This document shows, piece by piece, positions 25,265 through 38,385 of a DNA stretch of 64,000 nucleotides. The translations under genes and the position numbers were made by a program. Below the pieces are notes generated by a model, which worked only from the letters and a program-made list of their open reading frames with translations, searched no databases and was not told where the DNA came from. This DNA is from Drosophila persimilis. Lineage: Eukaryota > Arthropoda > Insecta > Diptera > Drosophilidae. The DNA is taken from NCBI RefSeq assembly GCF_003286085.1, contig NW_020825288.1, positions 12,276,001-12,340,000 on the forward strand, read 5' to 3'. Every line of letters starts with the position of its first letter. Position 1 is the first letter of the stretch.

Positions 25265-25298
25265 GGGGTGGGGTCGGGGTCGGGGTCGGGGACAGGGG
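25265..25298 (+). repeat. G-rich array with G-quadruplex potential
   Basis: Six runs of four G (25265-25268, 25270-25273, 25276-25279, 25282-25285, 25288-25291, 25295-25298) are separated by loops of 1 to 3 bases. This exceeds the minimal intramolecular four-run G-quadruplex pattern. It is on the transcribed-sense strand, so the pre-mRNA would carry it too. Confidence 0.85.
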
Positions 25299-25379
25299 CG
25301 TTCGTCCGGGAGGAGAGTGGCATGGCCTGGTGAACATTTTAATTATGACACCATGTTGACATGTACAAAATTGTTGTAG

Positions 25380-25398
25380 GTCGTCGTCGTCGTCGTCG
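25380..25398. repeat. GTC trinucleotide repeat
   Basis: Six GTC units plus one base, continuing into a CpG-rich stretch to about 25420. Confidence 0.85.
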
Positions 25399-27118
25399 CC
25401 GTCGACGTCGCGCGGCGGCACATTGAACCGCAATACAAGCCGCACACCAGCAAATAGTAGGGGAAAACTGCCAGAAAGGTCGAAGCATTAGATACTCTTT
25501 CAAATTGAACGATGCTGTGGATGTTTATTTATGATTGGATTTATCTCAATGCCAACAGTACAGCTTGTTGCTCGATGGAAGGATAGGAAACATACTGCTT
25601 CTATGGTCTGCAAACATCATTGAAGACCATCATTACAGTGGGTATGTGAGGGTATAAAAAAGTTTCTGGTGTCATGTGAAGAGGCAGGCGACTGTGGGCG
25701 GTAGTGGTGCACAGCCGCTGATTTGACACTTGCCTGCTCGATTTAATTAATAAAAGAACATTTTAGAGAGCGATGACGCTGATTTTGCTCAACCAAGAGA
25801 AAGGAGAGGGAGAGCCCCTCGACGTTGTCTAGCCGTTGAACTAGTTTCGGGGATGAAGAGGAAAGTGGAAAAACGAAGGGGTGGCTTTCCATATGTTGGT
25901 ATGTGCTATGTGTGTGTGCAAATATTTTGACAGGCGCATTTAATTGACATCAGCTGCCGCCCGCAGGGAAAGCAGTGAAAGTTTTCGCTCCCTGATTAAT
26001 GCGCGGCCTAATGAGGTGTCTCTAATTATGTGTGGGGGCGGTGGCTGTAGCACGAATGCCACGCCACTGCGAGTGCGTGTTATTTTTGGACTCCTAATAA
26101 AGCCTGCGGTGAGGCCCCCGGGCATCATGTAAATCAGCCCCCATTGTTCGTCCGGCTCCGAAATGAGTGCAATTTGGCACAGAGAAATGCCCCATTTTGG
26201 GTACCAGTACTCCTCATATATATAAAAAGACTGCTTTAGAGTGGAGCCGGACTCATCTAATTCCTGGTAACTACATTATTCAATGCCCTGATTCCATTGG
26301 CTCACAATGCAAACAAAACTCAAGCTGTTCGGCACGTCCCATTGTGCCGCAATGTGGTCTTTTGTGGTCGGCGCCAAAGGGTCGGTCGGACAAGCACGGC
26401 CACAATGGACCTTATTATTATAATCCGTAAAGGGGCAAACACTTTATTGAAATATTAATCGAATATTATATGCCATTTTCCGGAAGGCGGACAAAAGGCA
26501 GACCTCACAATGGAGCAACAATCGGCCTTTGCCCCGAATAACTTTCATCAAATCCGAAAGTTTTGCCCAAATCAAAGTAGTTAAAACAAAACCAAAGATT
26601 CTCCGGGGCGATGCCATGAAGGAGGTGGGATTTTGTGGCATAGTCAAGGCAATTAGGGTCTTGTGGCAGTTTCGTCGGCAGCTCAAATTGCTTCTCACAA
26701 AAGAGTGTAGCATATACAACGGTGCGTATGTGTAATGTAATGTCATGATATGCCACACGCCCAGCCATCCGACCGCCCTTTCCACTACAACGACTTAAGT
26801 CATTGCTTAAGTAGCTCATTAGCGTCAGTTTTTGCCGCGCACTTTAAAGGAAATTAAGAGAAAAACTGCAGAGTGGCAAGGAGAGCAGAAAGAGAAACCA
26901 TCTCGACCCTGTCACAGTCACCCTTCGACGGTGGTCCTCTAGCAGTCTTCTAGTCCCCCTCCTATGCGTATGTTCATCCTTAATGTCCTGGCCAGCGGCA
27001 CGACTGCCAGAGAGCTTTAAGTTGACATTGAGCTCGGGCGAGTCCAAAGTGTGCGTGAGCCTGGGCACTTTTGATATTTTCTCATTATTTCGTACATGTG
27101 CATGAGCTCTGAATTGCT

Positions 27119-27157
27119 GTGTGTGTTGTGTGTCGGTGCGTGTGTGTGTGTGTGTGA
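27119..27157. repeat. GT-rich microsatellite
   Basis: An interrupted GT tract with a pure run at its end. Confidence 0.85.
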
Positions 27158-27298
27158 GAGGCTGTAATTCTCGTTAGGTCTTTGTTACATTTCATACACT
27201 TGACTTGCTCTGCCTTCAGTCTGGTTGTTCTTGTTGCTTCTGTACTTACATTTGCCTTCCTTCGTAGATGTGCATGCTTATGTTCTGTGTGTAACTAT

Positions 27299-27323
27299 GT
27301 GTGTGTGTGTGTGTGTGTGTGTG
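27299..27323. repeat. GT dinucleotide microsatellite
   Basis: About twelve uninterrupted GT units. Confidence 0.9.
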
Positions 27324-27433
27324 CAGCCCTTTACGTTAGCTAAAGTATTTTACATTTTTTTGGTGGCATTTTCAAGCAAAAGAAGGCAAAGAAATGCCAA
27401 AGTCCCAAAGAGTCCCAAACGAAACGAAATAAG

Positions 27434-27550
27434 AGCCGGGTCGGGTATTCCGACATAGCGATACCCAGTAAAGGGGTTAAATGAAGAAACATAGGAGCAG
27501 ATAGCATAGAAGATACTCATATATAACGGATACCCCATTGGGTATTTGAT
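27434..27550. mobile_element. degraded short interspersed repeat, copy A
   Basis: Begins with a CCGGGTCGGGTATTCCGAC core that recurs with small differences at 37599, and is followed by GATACCC, GGATACCCC and GGGTAT motifs. Shared core plus TACCC/GGGTA words is typical of old non-autonomous transposons in flies. Borders are approximate and no coding remnant is present. Confidence 0.4.
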
Positions 27551-28691
27551 CTTTTATTTTTTATAAATAGTGTATAAAATAGTTTTTTCCCCTTAACGTA
27601 AACGTATGCCCTGTTGGCTACAGGCGCGGCTTTCCAGGAATGCAATATACCCTTTTTCCCTTCCATTACCGGGTAGAAAAAAGGTTCAACAACAGTGGGC
27701 TAATGGGCTTAGTCCTTGTAGATTCCTTTGCTTATGTGGGTCTATGTGTGTATCTAGTCCGTGTCCATGTGCTGTGCACTATGCGAGTGTGTGTGGCTCC
27801 ACATCGTTTGAAAAGTTCACTTTTTTTCGGCCATTACGGTCTTTGATGGCTCTTAAGATCATAATCAGTGGCATTTATTTTCAAGCAGCTGGAAGCGGGC
27901 TGAGCAGACGGCAACATTAACGCATTGAACTGCGTTATTACATCCTTGATTTGTTTATAACAGGAAATTATTAAAGAAAATATATGCCAGGCAGCGAGAG
28001 AAAATCAACAGAAAATCAAATAACAAGCATACGCCCCCGCTTACATTCATTCAATCCCGTTTTTTTTTCCTCGCCGCGGCGCTCCTTTGACTGTGTCTGT
28101 GGGCGCTCAAATCGTTTGCTAATTTCCGCTTGCCGCGCACTCATCGCTGCTGACATTACAGATAGGATGTGGCAAGAAAAAGAAGAGGGTGTGTGCTTCA
28201 AGAGAATCTGCTGGAGCGGGATCTCCAAACAACTGGCGGCAGAAAAAGCAGAGCACATTCCTTTGAATGTCCGCTTGCCCGGCTGTAGCAGGGGCAGTGG
28301 CGGTGGCACAGTGCCTCCGAGAAGGCATATGCCTTGGCATTTTATGCGTGGCATAGGCAAATATTGACATTTTAGCTTATGGCGCACGCACCACTAACTG
28401 GCGCCTGCCCCAGCCACAGCCACAGACACTGCCATGGACTTGTCCTTGGTTAAATTAAATTACAGAGCAATTCTTTCCGGCTGCTTTTTGGGCCCGTTTT
28501 TCGTTCCCGTTATTGTCAGTGCTGCACGTATACCATTTGCGGTCCCTCAATGCTCCAGCCATGTGCAGTACAGCAGCCTCATTGGCATTTGTCATGCCTC
28601 CTCCTCCTCAGTCGAAACTTAAAGTTGGGGCCACAACTCGAACTTCATTTGAAGTTATATACATGGACATACCCATGCCACATGGGCCCCG

Positions 28692-28732
28692 ATGGGACTG
28701 GAACTGGGAATGGGACTGGGACTGGGACTGGG
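28692..28732. repeat. GGGACT-type hexamer repeat
   Basis: Imperfect tandem units reading GGGACT, GGAACT, GGGAAT and then three near-perfect GGGACT copies. Confidence 0.8.
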
Positions 28733-30236
28733 CTTATCCCCCTCGTTCATGATTTTATCGTGCCTGTCGCGTATTCCACGAACGGCAGGAATGGCTTCCG
28801 TTCATTCTCTGGCCGCATTCCAGGGCCTAGCCTCAGGGCCTCTTTTGTTTGGAGAACTTTTCGTGCTGCTCGCTCTGTCGGTTTGATTAAAATAAAGCCA
28901 AGTTTCTAAGCCCGGATTAGTGTCCGAATTATTATTATTTTTCCTTTTCCCTCGTTTTTTTTGGGTGCAAAGGAACGCGTTCTCAGTCAATTGTTTGGCT
29001 TTCATTGGCTGTGTGGCTTCTTAGGCCAGTCAGCTGGCGTTTATTTATTTATTTTATTTTGGTTGTTCGTTGGATTTTGCTCCGTTGGTAACTGTTTCTT
29101 AAAGACTGCTCGCCTCTGGCTTACAGAATTTGCATTGCACACTGGCTGGGGGGCTGTCTGAAAAGTTTTTTATTGCATTCCATAAACTGCAGAAGATGGC
29201 AGATTCCATACCTACCCCTATCCCCACTCTCATCCTCACCTCCATCCTTGCCTCGGGCAGAGAGATAGACACAGAGAGAGAGAGAGACAGAGTGTAGGGG
29301 CCGTTACTCACATTTGTTGTTGTGCTTTCTTATCGCATAAAGTACTCTCCCCCAAAAGTTTCAGCTCCAGATATGAGACGCTCACATGCGTAGGAATGCA
29401 ACTCTGTGTGTGTACGAGATGTCATCTCGTATGAAATATAATTCCTTTGCTGAAGTTTGATATCATTATTTTGGTTGCCGCTGGCTGTGGCTCTGTTCTG
29501 GCCCCTCCTTCTCGGGCCCCGTGCGAAAAGCGCTTCAAGATTTCGCACGCGTATTAACTTTCACTTGCCGGGAAACATAAACAAGCTTTAAGCCAGGCCA
29601 ACAGGCAACCGCAGGGTCGGAATCGGAGCTGTGTGGCCAGAGCCAATGGAAATTAAAACAGATTTGGTATTTATGATCCTGCCACAACCCTGGCTGCAAA
29701 TAAATTGAACAAAAAGTAACTTGGGGAAGAAAGAGTGAGGCACCAAGAAAAACTCTTTTACAATTGACTGGAGTTCCGCTGATTGTAATTGAATTAAGAG
29801 CCTTCACGAAGAGAACCCAATGTGCACGATGACAACCATTTCCGTTGGCTTTCTGAAAGGGTCAAAGTTAATTTATTGCCAGAGTCTGCTTCTTCGATGG
29901 AATTGAGTAAATTCCGCACAAGTCTTGGACTTTCGCGGACTCTTGGACGAATCGTAACGTCAAATGGCGCCTAATTGGCAAAACAAGCGGAAAATCGCAA
30001 ATTAAAACGGAATCTTTCCAAAGTCAAAGCTGGAAATAAACTTGTCTTTCCTCACTCTACCCCTCTCCATTCCCATTTTCGTTGCTTTAAGACAAATGAA
30101 ACAAATTGCGCATACGCCTCCTCCAGGCGCTTTAGCCGCATTTCTTGCCCTGTGATTTGCCGTTAAAGGAAATGAAATGAAATACTGGCTCCTCTTCGTT
30201 TTCTACGCATTCTTACCCTTGGCCTGGCGCCAATAG

Positions 30237-30260
30237 GGCAGGCAGGCAGGCAGGCAGGCA
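30237..30260. repeat. GGCA tetramer repeat
   Basis: Six perfect GGCA units. Confidence 0.9.
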
Positions 30261-31189
30261 ATTTCCTATGTGATTTACTTGGCCAGCTGCCAGCTGAAAG
30301 CCCTATCATCAACACCAGTCACAGGGGGTTGCCCATAATTAAAGGGTATTGGGGCTGCAGTTAATTTCATACGCTCGTGCCACAAGCAATCGCCGGATCG
30401 TTCGATAATATCGTATTTCTTTAGCAAAATTCCGCAAAAAGCGCTTGACATTTATGACAACATTTGCGCACACATGAACACCATAAATTAACTTCACGCA
30501 AAAACTTTCCCGGTTCCGGCAAATGGTCTGGTCTGGGGGCATAGGTCGGTGACGGTGCTGGTGACGCTGCCGGTGTCGGTGGCGGGACTGACTGTCATAA
30601 CAATGTCAAAACTTAAATATTGACAATGCCATTGACAGGGACATCGACAGGGACATCGGTATCGAGGCTGCCGTGCACTGCTCTGTTTAGCCGCGCTCAG
30701 CTTTTATGGCCACGCATAATTTTTCCATATTTTCGGCTGTGTCAAAGTCACAGATTTTCACCAGAACAGAACCCTTTCACTCGGCTTTTGGCTTTTGGCT
30801 TTAGCTTTCGGCTTTTATGTGCAAATTGCGCGCAGTAAATAAAAATAAATGAGTATGAAAATTTTTTACTCCTATCAGCAGTATTTTTTTATTCGACTCG
30901 TTGGCACACATGTCGTGTGTGTAGCCGTAGCGCCTCTATCCTCCGTGGTACCTCCTTCATAATAATCGTAATGAATGGCTTATCACGCCAGCTGGCGTTG
31001 TCACCATCGTCAGGGCCATTGCCATTGCCATCGCTATCGCCGTAGTCTGGCGCCTCCTTTGTTGGTTCGATACACGGCCTGGGATTGGGAGTGGTCTGGG
31101 AGGACCAGTATGGGCCACGCAGGAAGTGGTTAATAAACGAAAGAGTTATGCAGTTGGCACAGGAATCTCTTTCAGCAATCGACACTCCA

Positions 31190-31225
31190 CAGTCGACACT
31201 CGACTCGACTCGACTCGAAGCGACT
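31190..31225. repeat. CGACT pentamer repeat
   Basis: Tandem CGACT units with flanking CGACA variants. Confidence 0.8.
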
Positions 31226-34200
31226 CAACCACTCGCACGCCTCGACAATAAAATGAAATTTAGCAATTCAATTTAATGCGTTATTTGTCGTAAACTTCCA
31301 CCGTGCCGGGCATATTGATTTACACTTCCACTTAAGTGAAAAAAAATAAATAAACTGGAAAACACTGAAAAAGTGAGATAATTGCCAGTTGAGTCAGCAG
31401 CACACATGGGATCCGAACCCGGTGGCCGTATGAAGATTTATGGCCACGACGGAATCAAATACCAATTTCGCCATTCATTAAATTCAACTTTTGAGCGGCC
31501 GCTTTAAGGTTTTTGGGCCTTCGGCTTTATCGGCTCGAGCCAGGAGCGAGATTCGGATCCGGATTCGGGACCGGATCGGGTCCTTGGCACTTTGTCGCAT
31601 AAACATAAACACTTAAAAATTCAGCGGCGAAAAATAACAACACCAGCGAAGAAAATGGTGCTGAATTATTTTCATGTTGTTCTCTTTTTCGGCGAGCAGG
31701 CGGCATAATCCATTTTGAATAAAATTCCGAATGAACAGACACGGCAAAGGAGCCCCGAAGGAGGCAGAGACAGGGACAGAGTCAGACAGGGACAAAATCC
31801 TGCCGCATTCTTTGTTCTGTCGCCCGGCTTTTGCCTTTTTTCCCGGGCTCTCGTCGAAGATGGAGAGACACAAACACACTTAAAACATGAGCACGAAAAA
31901 CATTTACATAAAATCGTCTTAAAGTATTTGCGCGCCTCATCGTCGCGGCAAAGAAAAAGAGGAGGAAAAAAACAAGGACTCGGATGCGCCCGTAGGCCAA
32001 ATAAATTACACAAAATGTCGTCGACCCACCCTTGCCCGTTTTGTGGGCCATTTTATGCTATTAACCATAAAGTGAAGTGGGCCGTGCCACTGGAAAAGGT
32101 CCAGTCCAGCGAGAAATTATAGAAATTGCATTTATTTGCCCGAAACATGAATAAGTTTTAATTTGCTTTTCGCTCTTGATGCAGTGCCCCATAATCGCGC
32201 ACTAAATGCGAACATAATTACCCCAGAGCTAGAATAAACTCTCGTTTGTGCAATCCAATTGAATTTACCAGCTGAAATTGCATTGCGTAAATGAATTTGT
32301 AGTTTTAATTCGCCGGGTCTCCTCCGACAGAGGCCGGAATGGGCCTGGAACTGGGTCTGCAGCTAGGGGAAAACTTTCAAATCAACTTTATCACCCGGCA
32401 GCGCACATGTCGCTGGGGAGCAGCACTCGGCCGCCAGAGAAATCAAAAAAGTTTAAAATTAAATGAGACAGACACAAAGGGAGACAGAGCACACAGACGG
32501 AGCAGGGGGACCATTGACAGGACTTTATCATAATAGTAGTACACGACCAGTACATCTCTGGCTCCGGCTTCGGCCGACTCTCAAGTATCATTGGCTCAAT
32601 GGGGGGCAAATTTAATTTCGCATACATGAGTTTAATTCTCAACATTCATAAATCCCGGCCAAAGCCCGAGATGATTCATGTACTCGTAGACTCGGACCGG
32701 CAGGGGCACTGACTGGTGCTGGCGCTCTGCATCCCCCTCTGCTAATTATGCAAAAGTTTTTGCTGTTTCAGTCTCGTACTTTTTATTGCCGGGCCGGGGC
32801 TACTCCCTTGGGTCAATTTTAATTACGCTCATTTGGAGCCTTTTAATGGAAATGAAAAAAAAAAAACAGCAACGTGGGGGAAAAGAACAGAAGAGAACAA
32901 AACATAAATATGGCCAAAAATGGAATTGAAGAAATTTTAAATTAAAAACAACAAGCCGTAAAGCAGGGCGTGTCAAATTTGACAGCGGCAACGAAGTGAA
33001 AATTGCCGGAGCATAATTGAGACGGCAAAGGGAGTGGCAGCCGCAGACCCTTTCCGCAATTTTTGACTTTTGTGCATAATTAAAAGTATGCACATCGACA
33101 TTTGCGGAAAGGCCATGTTATAAATATTTATTCTCTGGCTTTTTAGCATTTTCAAAAATTCCGTCAGCACTTCTTTCTGTGACTCTGGTTAAGCCTTCGA
33201 GTTGTGCATCTCATATCATCTCATTTGGAATGCCACCAGCCAAAACACTCTCTTCTGCAGGATGCCATCTAATTTTGCATTCCAAAGGGAAAGGGAAAGT
33301 CTTTGGTGCTCTCCTCTGATCCATCTCTGGCTCTTATTTTTCCAGAGTGTATAATCGTCAATCATCATAATTCTGGCACTTTGCCGCACACGTTACGCAT
33401 ACGCCCCCATGTCGATGGCTCATTTTTCCAAATGAAGCGCATTTTACAGTTCCCTTTAATGTGTGCCATAAAAGCACGAGTCAGGGAACCGCCATTGCCT
33501 TTGCCTTTGCCTTTGTGTTTCATTAACACGCAGACAATGAAGACGGATGACAGTGTGAAGAGGGTTAAGGAGAACAGAAAGCAGCGGCTGTCGAGAGGAT
33601 GAAAGTGGAGTCAGAAAAGAAGAAAGAGTCTGAGACGAAAATGGAGTCTGAGCAAAAGATGGCGAATGAAATATAAAATTGAGTCTGAGACAAAGATGGT
33701 GGTGGCTCAGCTTCAGCCCGCCGCCTTGCACTCATTTGCGCTCTGTGTGCTGCCGGCTCTGTCTGCGCCGAGGTTTTATTGAGTTATTGTTCCCATTGTG
33801 TGCTCTGGCTGTGTTTCCTCTCTGTCTGTCCCCTCTCTTTAACAACCGGATACGGTTGCTCACTTCCTCTTGGCTGCTCACTGAAGTTTAAAACTTCATT
33901 CAAAAAGTGTGTGATTCTTGCCCAAAAAAAAAATTGAAGAGAAACCTAAAAAGAAAATCCAGTGTGCCGCCGCCCTTCTGACCACACGTTGAGAGACCAC
34001 GATAAATCCTGTGCAGCTTCGTCTCTCCTCCTTTCGATTCGCTCGGTTCCACACTGCTGCCATTTTTATTTTATTTGGCATTATGAAATTAGTAAATGCC
34101 AGGCCATTGTTCCTGCTGCAAGGAATTCCAGGCCATCAAGAAAAAGGCAGGCAGCCCACAGACAGGCCCTGCTGCTTTGTTGTTGGGAAAAAACGTAAAA

Positions 34201-35253
34201 ATATGATTTGGTATTATGACCAGGGCATGCCGCATGTAGCTTTCCCATTTGTTATCCTTGTTATGGATGCGAGCGTGCCATGAAAGGGACTGTGCAGAAA
34301 ATTAAGTGCGTCCCATCAATGGAATTTTGATTGCAAATAACAAAATGTTGGTGACGAATCCTATCTTACGACTCTGATCGATGGCAACAAGTGGTTAGAT
34401 CGTAGATCGACTTCTAATACCGCAGCAAACGCGAAATCCCAACAGCTCGGAAATGAGTCTCATGTTGAATGATTGCCAAATGAAATCTAGCGACCATCTG
34501 TGGCAGCCACTCTGATGCTGTGATTGTATCCGCATTGCCGGCATCGGCATATGCTATGCGTCAGGCCCATGCTGATCATAAACTTGCCACACGCTTACAC
34601 AACTCCTCACAGAAGCAAATAAATAAGGCAATAAGAGAACCAAAGAAAAAGAAGCAAAGTCAACCCAACCTAACCCAATCCTCTTTGCAGCACCTACTCG
34701 TGCAACCTATGCTTGCCACTCTTTCGAGTCTGCCAGGCAGCAGGCAGCAGGCACCAGGCAAGAGAAGGAGAAGAAGCAGGAGGCACAGCACACATATCAT
34801 TTGTCTGTCTGTCTGACTGCCTCTCCATGTGTCCTTGTGTCCTTGTGGGTCTTTCTCTCATTGCTGCTGTAGTTGTTGCTGTTGTAGTTGTTGATTGTAG
34901 TTTGTTGCCGCCTCCGTTGTCGTGTTTGTGGTTACACTTTGCGTGCTGTGCACTTCCCCTGAACCCACACGGCGTATACGTTTTTTCCAGACCTTTGCAT
35001 GCGGTCGACCCTTGCCGTGTCTGCCAGAGCTCCTCTGTGTGTGTCTCTCTCTGTGTGCGTTGGCCTATTGTGCTAATAGGCAACACTATCGTATTTTAAC
35101 AGCTTTTATTTACATGTGTGCTCGCACACGAATAAAGAAAAACAGAAGTAAAACGATTGCTTCGGAAGCCGAAGCTTTAAATACCCTAGCAAATTGATTT
35201 TTTAGCAGCTAATATTGAATCAAATTTAATAATTCCCTATCTGACACAACCAA

Positions 35254-35660
35254 TCATTTCCGCCCATTGTGAACTATTTCTGTTGCTCCGAACGATGGCA
35301 TTTGGAAGCATGAGTAGTATGTGCGAATGAAACTCAGGAAATGGTTTGAGTCTGGATTCGTGCCGATTAGCAATCTGTTCAAAGGTTCCGGTGGTGTTTC
35401 AATGTCAGGTATCATACTATCTGACTCATGTTTGAATTTGAGCGCATGCCAATGGCACCAAGCAGCACTTTCGGATGAGCGGAATATTCAAAATTTGGCT
35501 CGTACTCGATGGCGAGACGTAGGTACGAAGCGGATGCAAATATACTTGTTGGCATTGTCGGCTGTTTGCAACTGTCGTTGCTGATTCCGTTCATCTCGTG
35601 CCTCTTGCAATTGGTATGGTATGCGAGAAGGTATGCCAAGTTGTCACAGTTCCGAAACAC
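35254..35660 (-). pseudogene. decayed Helitron transposon protein fragment (N-terminal region)
   Basis: Two minus-strand reading frames together match the N-terminal part of animal Helitron Rep/helicase proteins. Frame 1 (35660 down to 35412) holds LAIEYEPNFEYSAHPKV, the family's tyrosine/histidine-rich segment. Frame 2 (about 35409 down to 35254) holds PPEPL, then a G-T-N-P-D-S-N-H-F-L stretch and FQMPSFGATEIV, which corresponds to the family's conserved FQMTSFGA motif. The cysteine/histidine stretch that normally lies between the two parts is missing, the frame changes at about 35410, and a stop follows soon after the second motif. The Rep catalytic and helicase domains are absent, so the copy is dead. 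It is antisense to the receptor within its intron. Identification is from motif memory; an alignment to Helitron proteins would confirm it. Confidence 0.7.
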
Positions 35661-37598
35661 GATTAAAAAATAATGTGCGTGCTGGTAGAAAGGTGAAAAA
35701 TAGTTAGTAACCTATTTGCAAAAGTTGGTAAATATACATTCGTATTGATCTGCAGTTATTAACATCAGCACTTGTTCGTAGAAGTTCTTCAATTATTATG
35801 GCTAGCAAAAGGATGGGTCTCTGACGTTGGAAGGGTATACAAATTATTTGTGTGGTAAACTCCTTTTTAAGCTGCAGTTGCAGTCGCCTTTAAGCGGATG
35901 AAGTTCACTTTATGAATTATAAGGGACCCGTCTGTCGTCTGTCAGCCAGTCAGTCATTCCAGTCACCCACTTATCCACATGTCAGGGGGGGGAAGGCAGG
36001 GCAGGGCCTCTGCTCTGGCTCTGGTCTGGTCCTGCTCCCTGCATGATTGGCATTTTCGAGCATCGCACGACCCCTTGCCCTCTCTCCCTGTCAGCAGCGT
36101 CCTTTGTTAACACATTTCCTTCGTTTTTCGATCCTTATTTTGTGCACACACTGATAAAAATGGTGAAATGACAGGTTTCATAATTGGCGATAAAATGCCA
36201 TTAACAAGGGACATTGTAAGTCCTGTCTGGTGATGGTCCGGGATGTCCGGGATGGTCACGTGTGGGGTCCGCCACCTGCACGGCAAATTTTAAATGGCAT
36301 GCCAGCATAACACTCGATCTCAAAGAATCCACATCGGCTGCAGCTGCTCCTGCCTCTTAAAGCGCGGTGCTGTGCCTTAAATTTCCCATTTGTATGACAA
36401 GGTCGAATAAAATGATGAGTAATAAATTTCGTTTTCGGGCTGTTAAGCATGTGAAGTCAATAAAATTTTTAATAGCCAGCACACAGCACTTGACTCGCAG
36501 CTACCCCTTAATAACTGCGAGTGGAAGTTGTGACCGTTTCCGCTCGAGAACGAGTGAGTGATTTTCCTAGACGTAGCGCGCAAGTTTCCGTTTGATACGG
36601 ATGGAGGATGGCGGAGTATACATTCGCAGAGGCGCCCCGGTGGAAATGGCAAGTAACGGAGCTTCCTGCGAACGGAACGGGCGCTAGTAAACTGTAATAA
36701 GCACTAAAACGTAAAATGCCGTTGCACTGACTCAGCTTGCCCCCCTGGCCATCCCTTTGCCTTGGCCATTTGACTGACAAATGTGGCCAAGGAAATGGCA
36801 AGGAAATTAAAACAAATATAAAATGCTAGCAACTAGGCAGACGCTTCCCCCCGCCACCCGCTCAGAACAGGACGACTGTGGACAAACTTGCGCGGCAAAT
36901 GAAAATAAATATGAGGCTAACTTTCTCCACGCTCCATGCTGCATGCTAGATGGAGGATGGAGGGAGGGATTCTCAGCGCCCGGGTGGACGTGGACTCTGC
37001 TCTGTTGCGCCAGTCATTTGCCATAAAAGTCAACCACTTTTCCTGGCGCAACGCTGATAAAGGCCAGCCCCAGCCCCTGACAGCAGGGCTTCCTCTGCTC
37101 CTTCCTGCCCCCCATTTATTTCGATTGAATTACGCGTAATCGCTGCCAGTGCTTAAAAATTAAATTACAATTTTATTTACTTGAGCAGGGAGCAGGCTTG
37201 GAAACACCTTCAAATTATCTGAGCCATTCCAGGGGGAATAATGTACCGCAGCAGTGATAAGAAATCGATTTGTCTCCGAGACGTGCGGCACCAATTGGCA
37301 CATAAACAGAGGCCCCAAGCCGCGAGGGCATAAATCAGGTAACGACTCACACACATGCAAAACAGGAGAGACAATCACCTGCCTTTCTGTGTGGGTGCAT
37401 GTGTGGATGGGTGTCGCATTTAAGTGTATTACAGCTTTTCCTCCTGTGAGTTGTTTCGAATTAAATCCGCAACAAAATACTCAAAGCCTTTGTTTCAAAT
37501 GTGCGGAGCTCTGATTTGGTTTTAGTCGAAAGACAGCTAAGTAATTGAAACGAGTTTCGACAAGAAGAAGCCTACCTCGGGCAAAAGAATTAACAGCA

Positions 37599-37640
37599 CT
37601 CGGGGTCGGGTCTTCCCGACCATAACATACCCCCAAAACT
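37599..37640. mobile_element. degraded short interspersed repeat, copy B
   Basis: Carries CGGGGTCGGGTCTTCCCGAC followed by CATAACATACCC, closely similar to the core at 27434. The word TACCCTTGCACCC recurs at about 37788. The element may extend from about 37570 to 37830, but the limits cannot be fixed from one sequence. Confidence 0.4.
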
Positions 37641-38360
37641 AAGTAATTATATATGAACTATTTGAGGCAGAGAAGAAAAGCAAAGGTAATTCCATCAAAG
37701 CGATTTTGTCCTCACAAAAATATTTACAGTTTATTCATAGATTATCCGACATCCAGGTTAAATACGTACATTTCTACAAGTACAATATACCCTTGCACCC
37801 TACGAATACAACAACGAATATTGAAATCCATTGTCAGGCCCAACTAAGAGCGTACTGTTTATTCGTACCCCAAAGCGAGGCAGAATAATGTTGCAGGTGT
37901 GTATGCGCTGTTGATTTATTCACCATTTACAAGTAAATCCCCGGCTGAAATATAATTTTCGTGTGTTTATTTTGGAACGAATTTAACGGAATCGATTGAG
38001 CGATGACAACAGCAGACGCGAGATCTGTCTTTATTTGGTTCTTGGGAACCAGACCCGTTTCCCAACGAAATCCCACTGTCTTTTAGTCAGAGGAAAGCAA
38101 TGATGAATGCTCTGCCTGACTGCCTTTTCGTGTGTATGCTTTTCCAGTCGTTGCCGGATTTTCTATAGCTTTGTCTGCGCTTTCCCCAGAAGGTTCTCCT
38201 ATTCCTCCATCTGGTCTGGGGTCTCTACGGCAATGTTTTCGCTTCAGTTGCAAGTCGAATATTTTCAGCGATTGCCTCAGAAGCCGCAGAGTAAACAAGC
38301 GCTTTCACATTAACTTTCACTCATTCTGTGTGTGTGTGTGTCAGTGTGCTTGGAAGAGTA

Positions 38361-38385
38361 CTCTCTCTCTCTCTCTCTCTCTCTC
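38361..38385. repeat. CT dinucleotide microsatellite
   Basis: Twelve CT units plus one base. Confidence 0.9.

Larger units (their letters stand above)
23288..35170 (+). other. Octalpha2R: intron 1 of the receptor gene, first part
   Basis: The 37,299-bp intron runs from the donor GTAAGT at 23288 to the acceptor AG at 60585-60586. In this first third I find no exon-like coding segment. It contains a CAGT run (24063-24080), a G-quadruplex motif (25265-25298), a GTC trinucleotide run (25380-25398), GT runs (27119-27157 and 27299-27323), a degraded short repeat at about 27434-27550, a GGGACT-type array (28692-28732), a GGCA tetramer run (30237-30260) and a CGACT pentamer run (31190-31225). Long first coding introns in fly neural receptor genes often carry enhancers; none can be named from the sequence. 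Confidence 0.8.

Noticed and set aside
31060..31080. GGTTCGATAC resembling a tRNA B box
   Set aside because: No matching A box or cloverleaf arms could be built around it on either strand.
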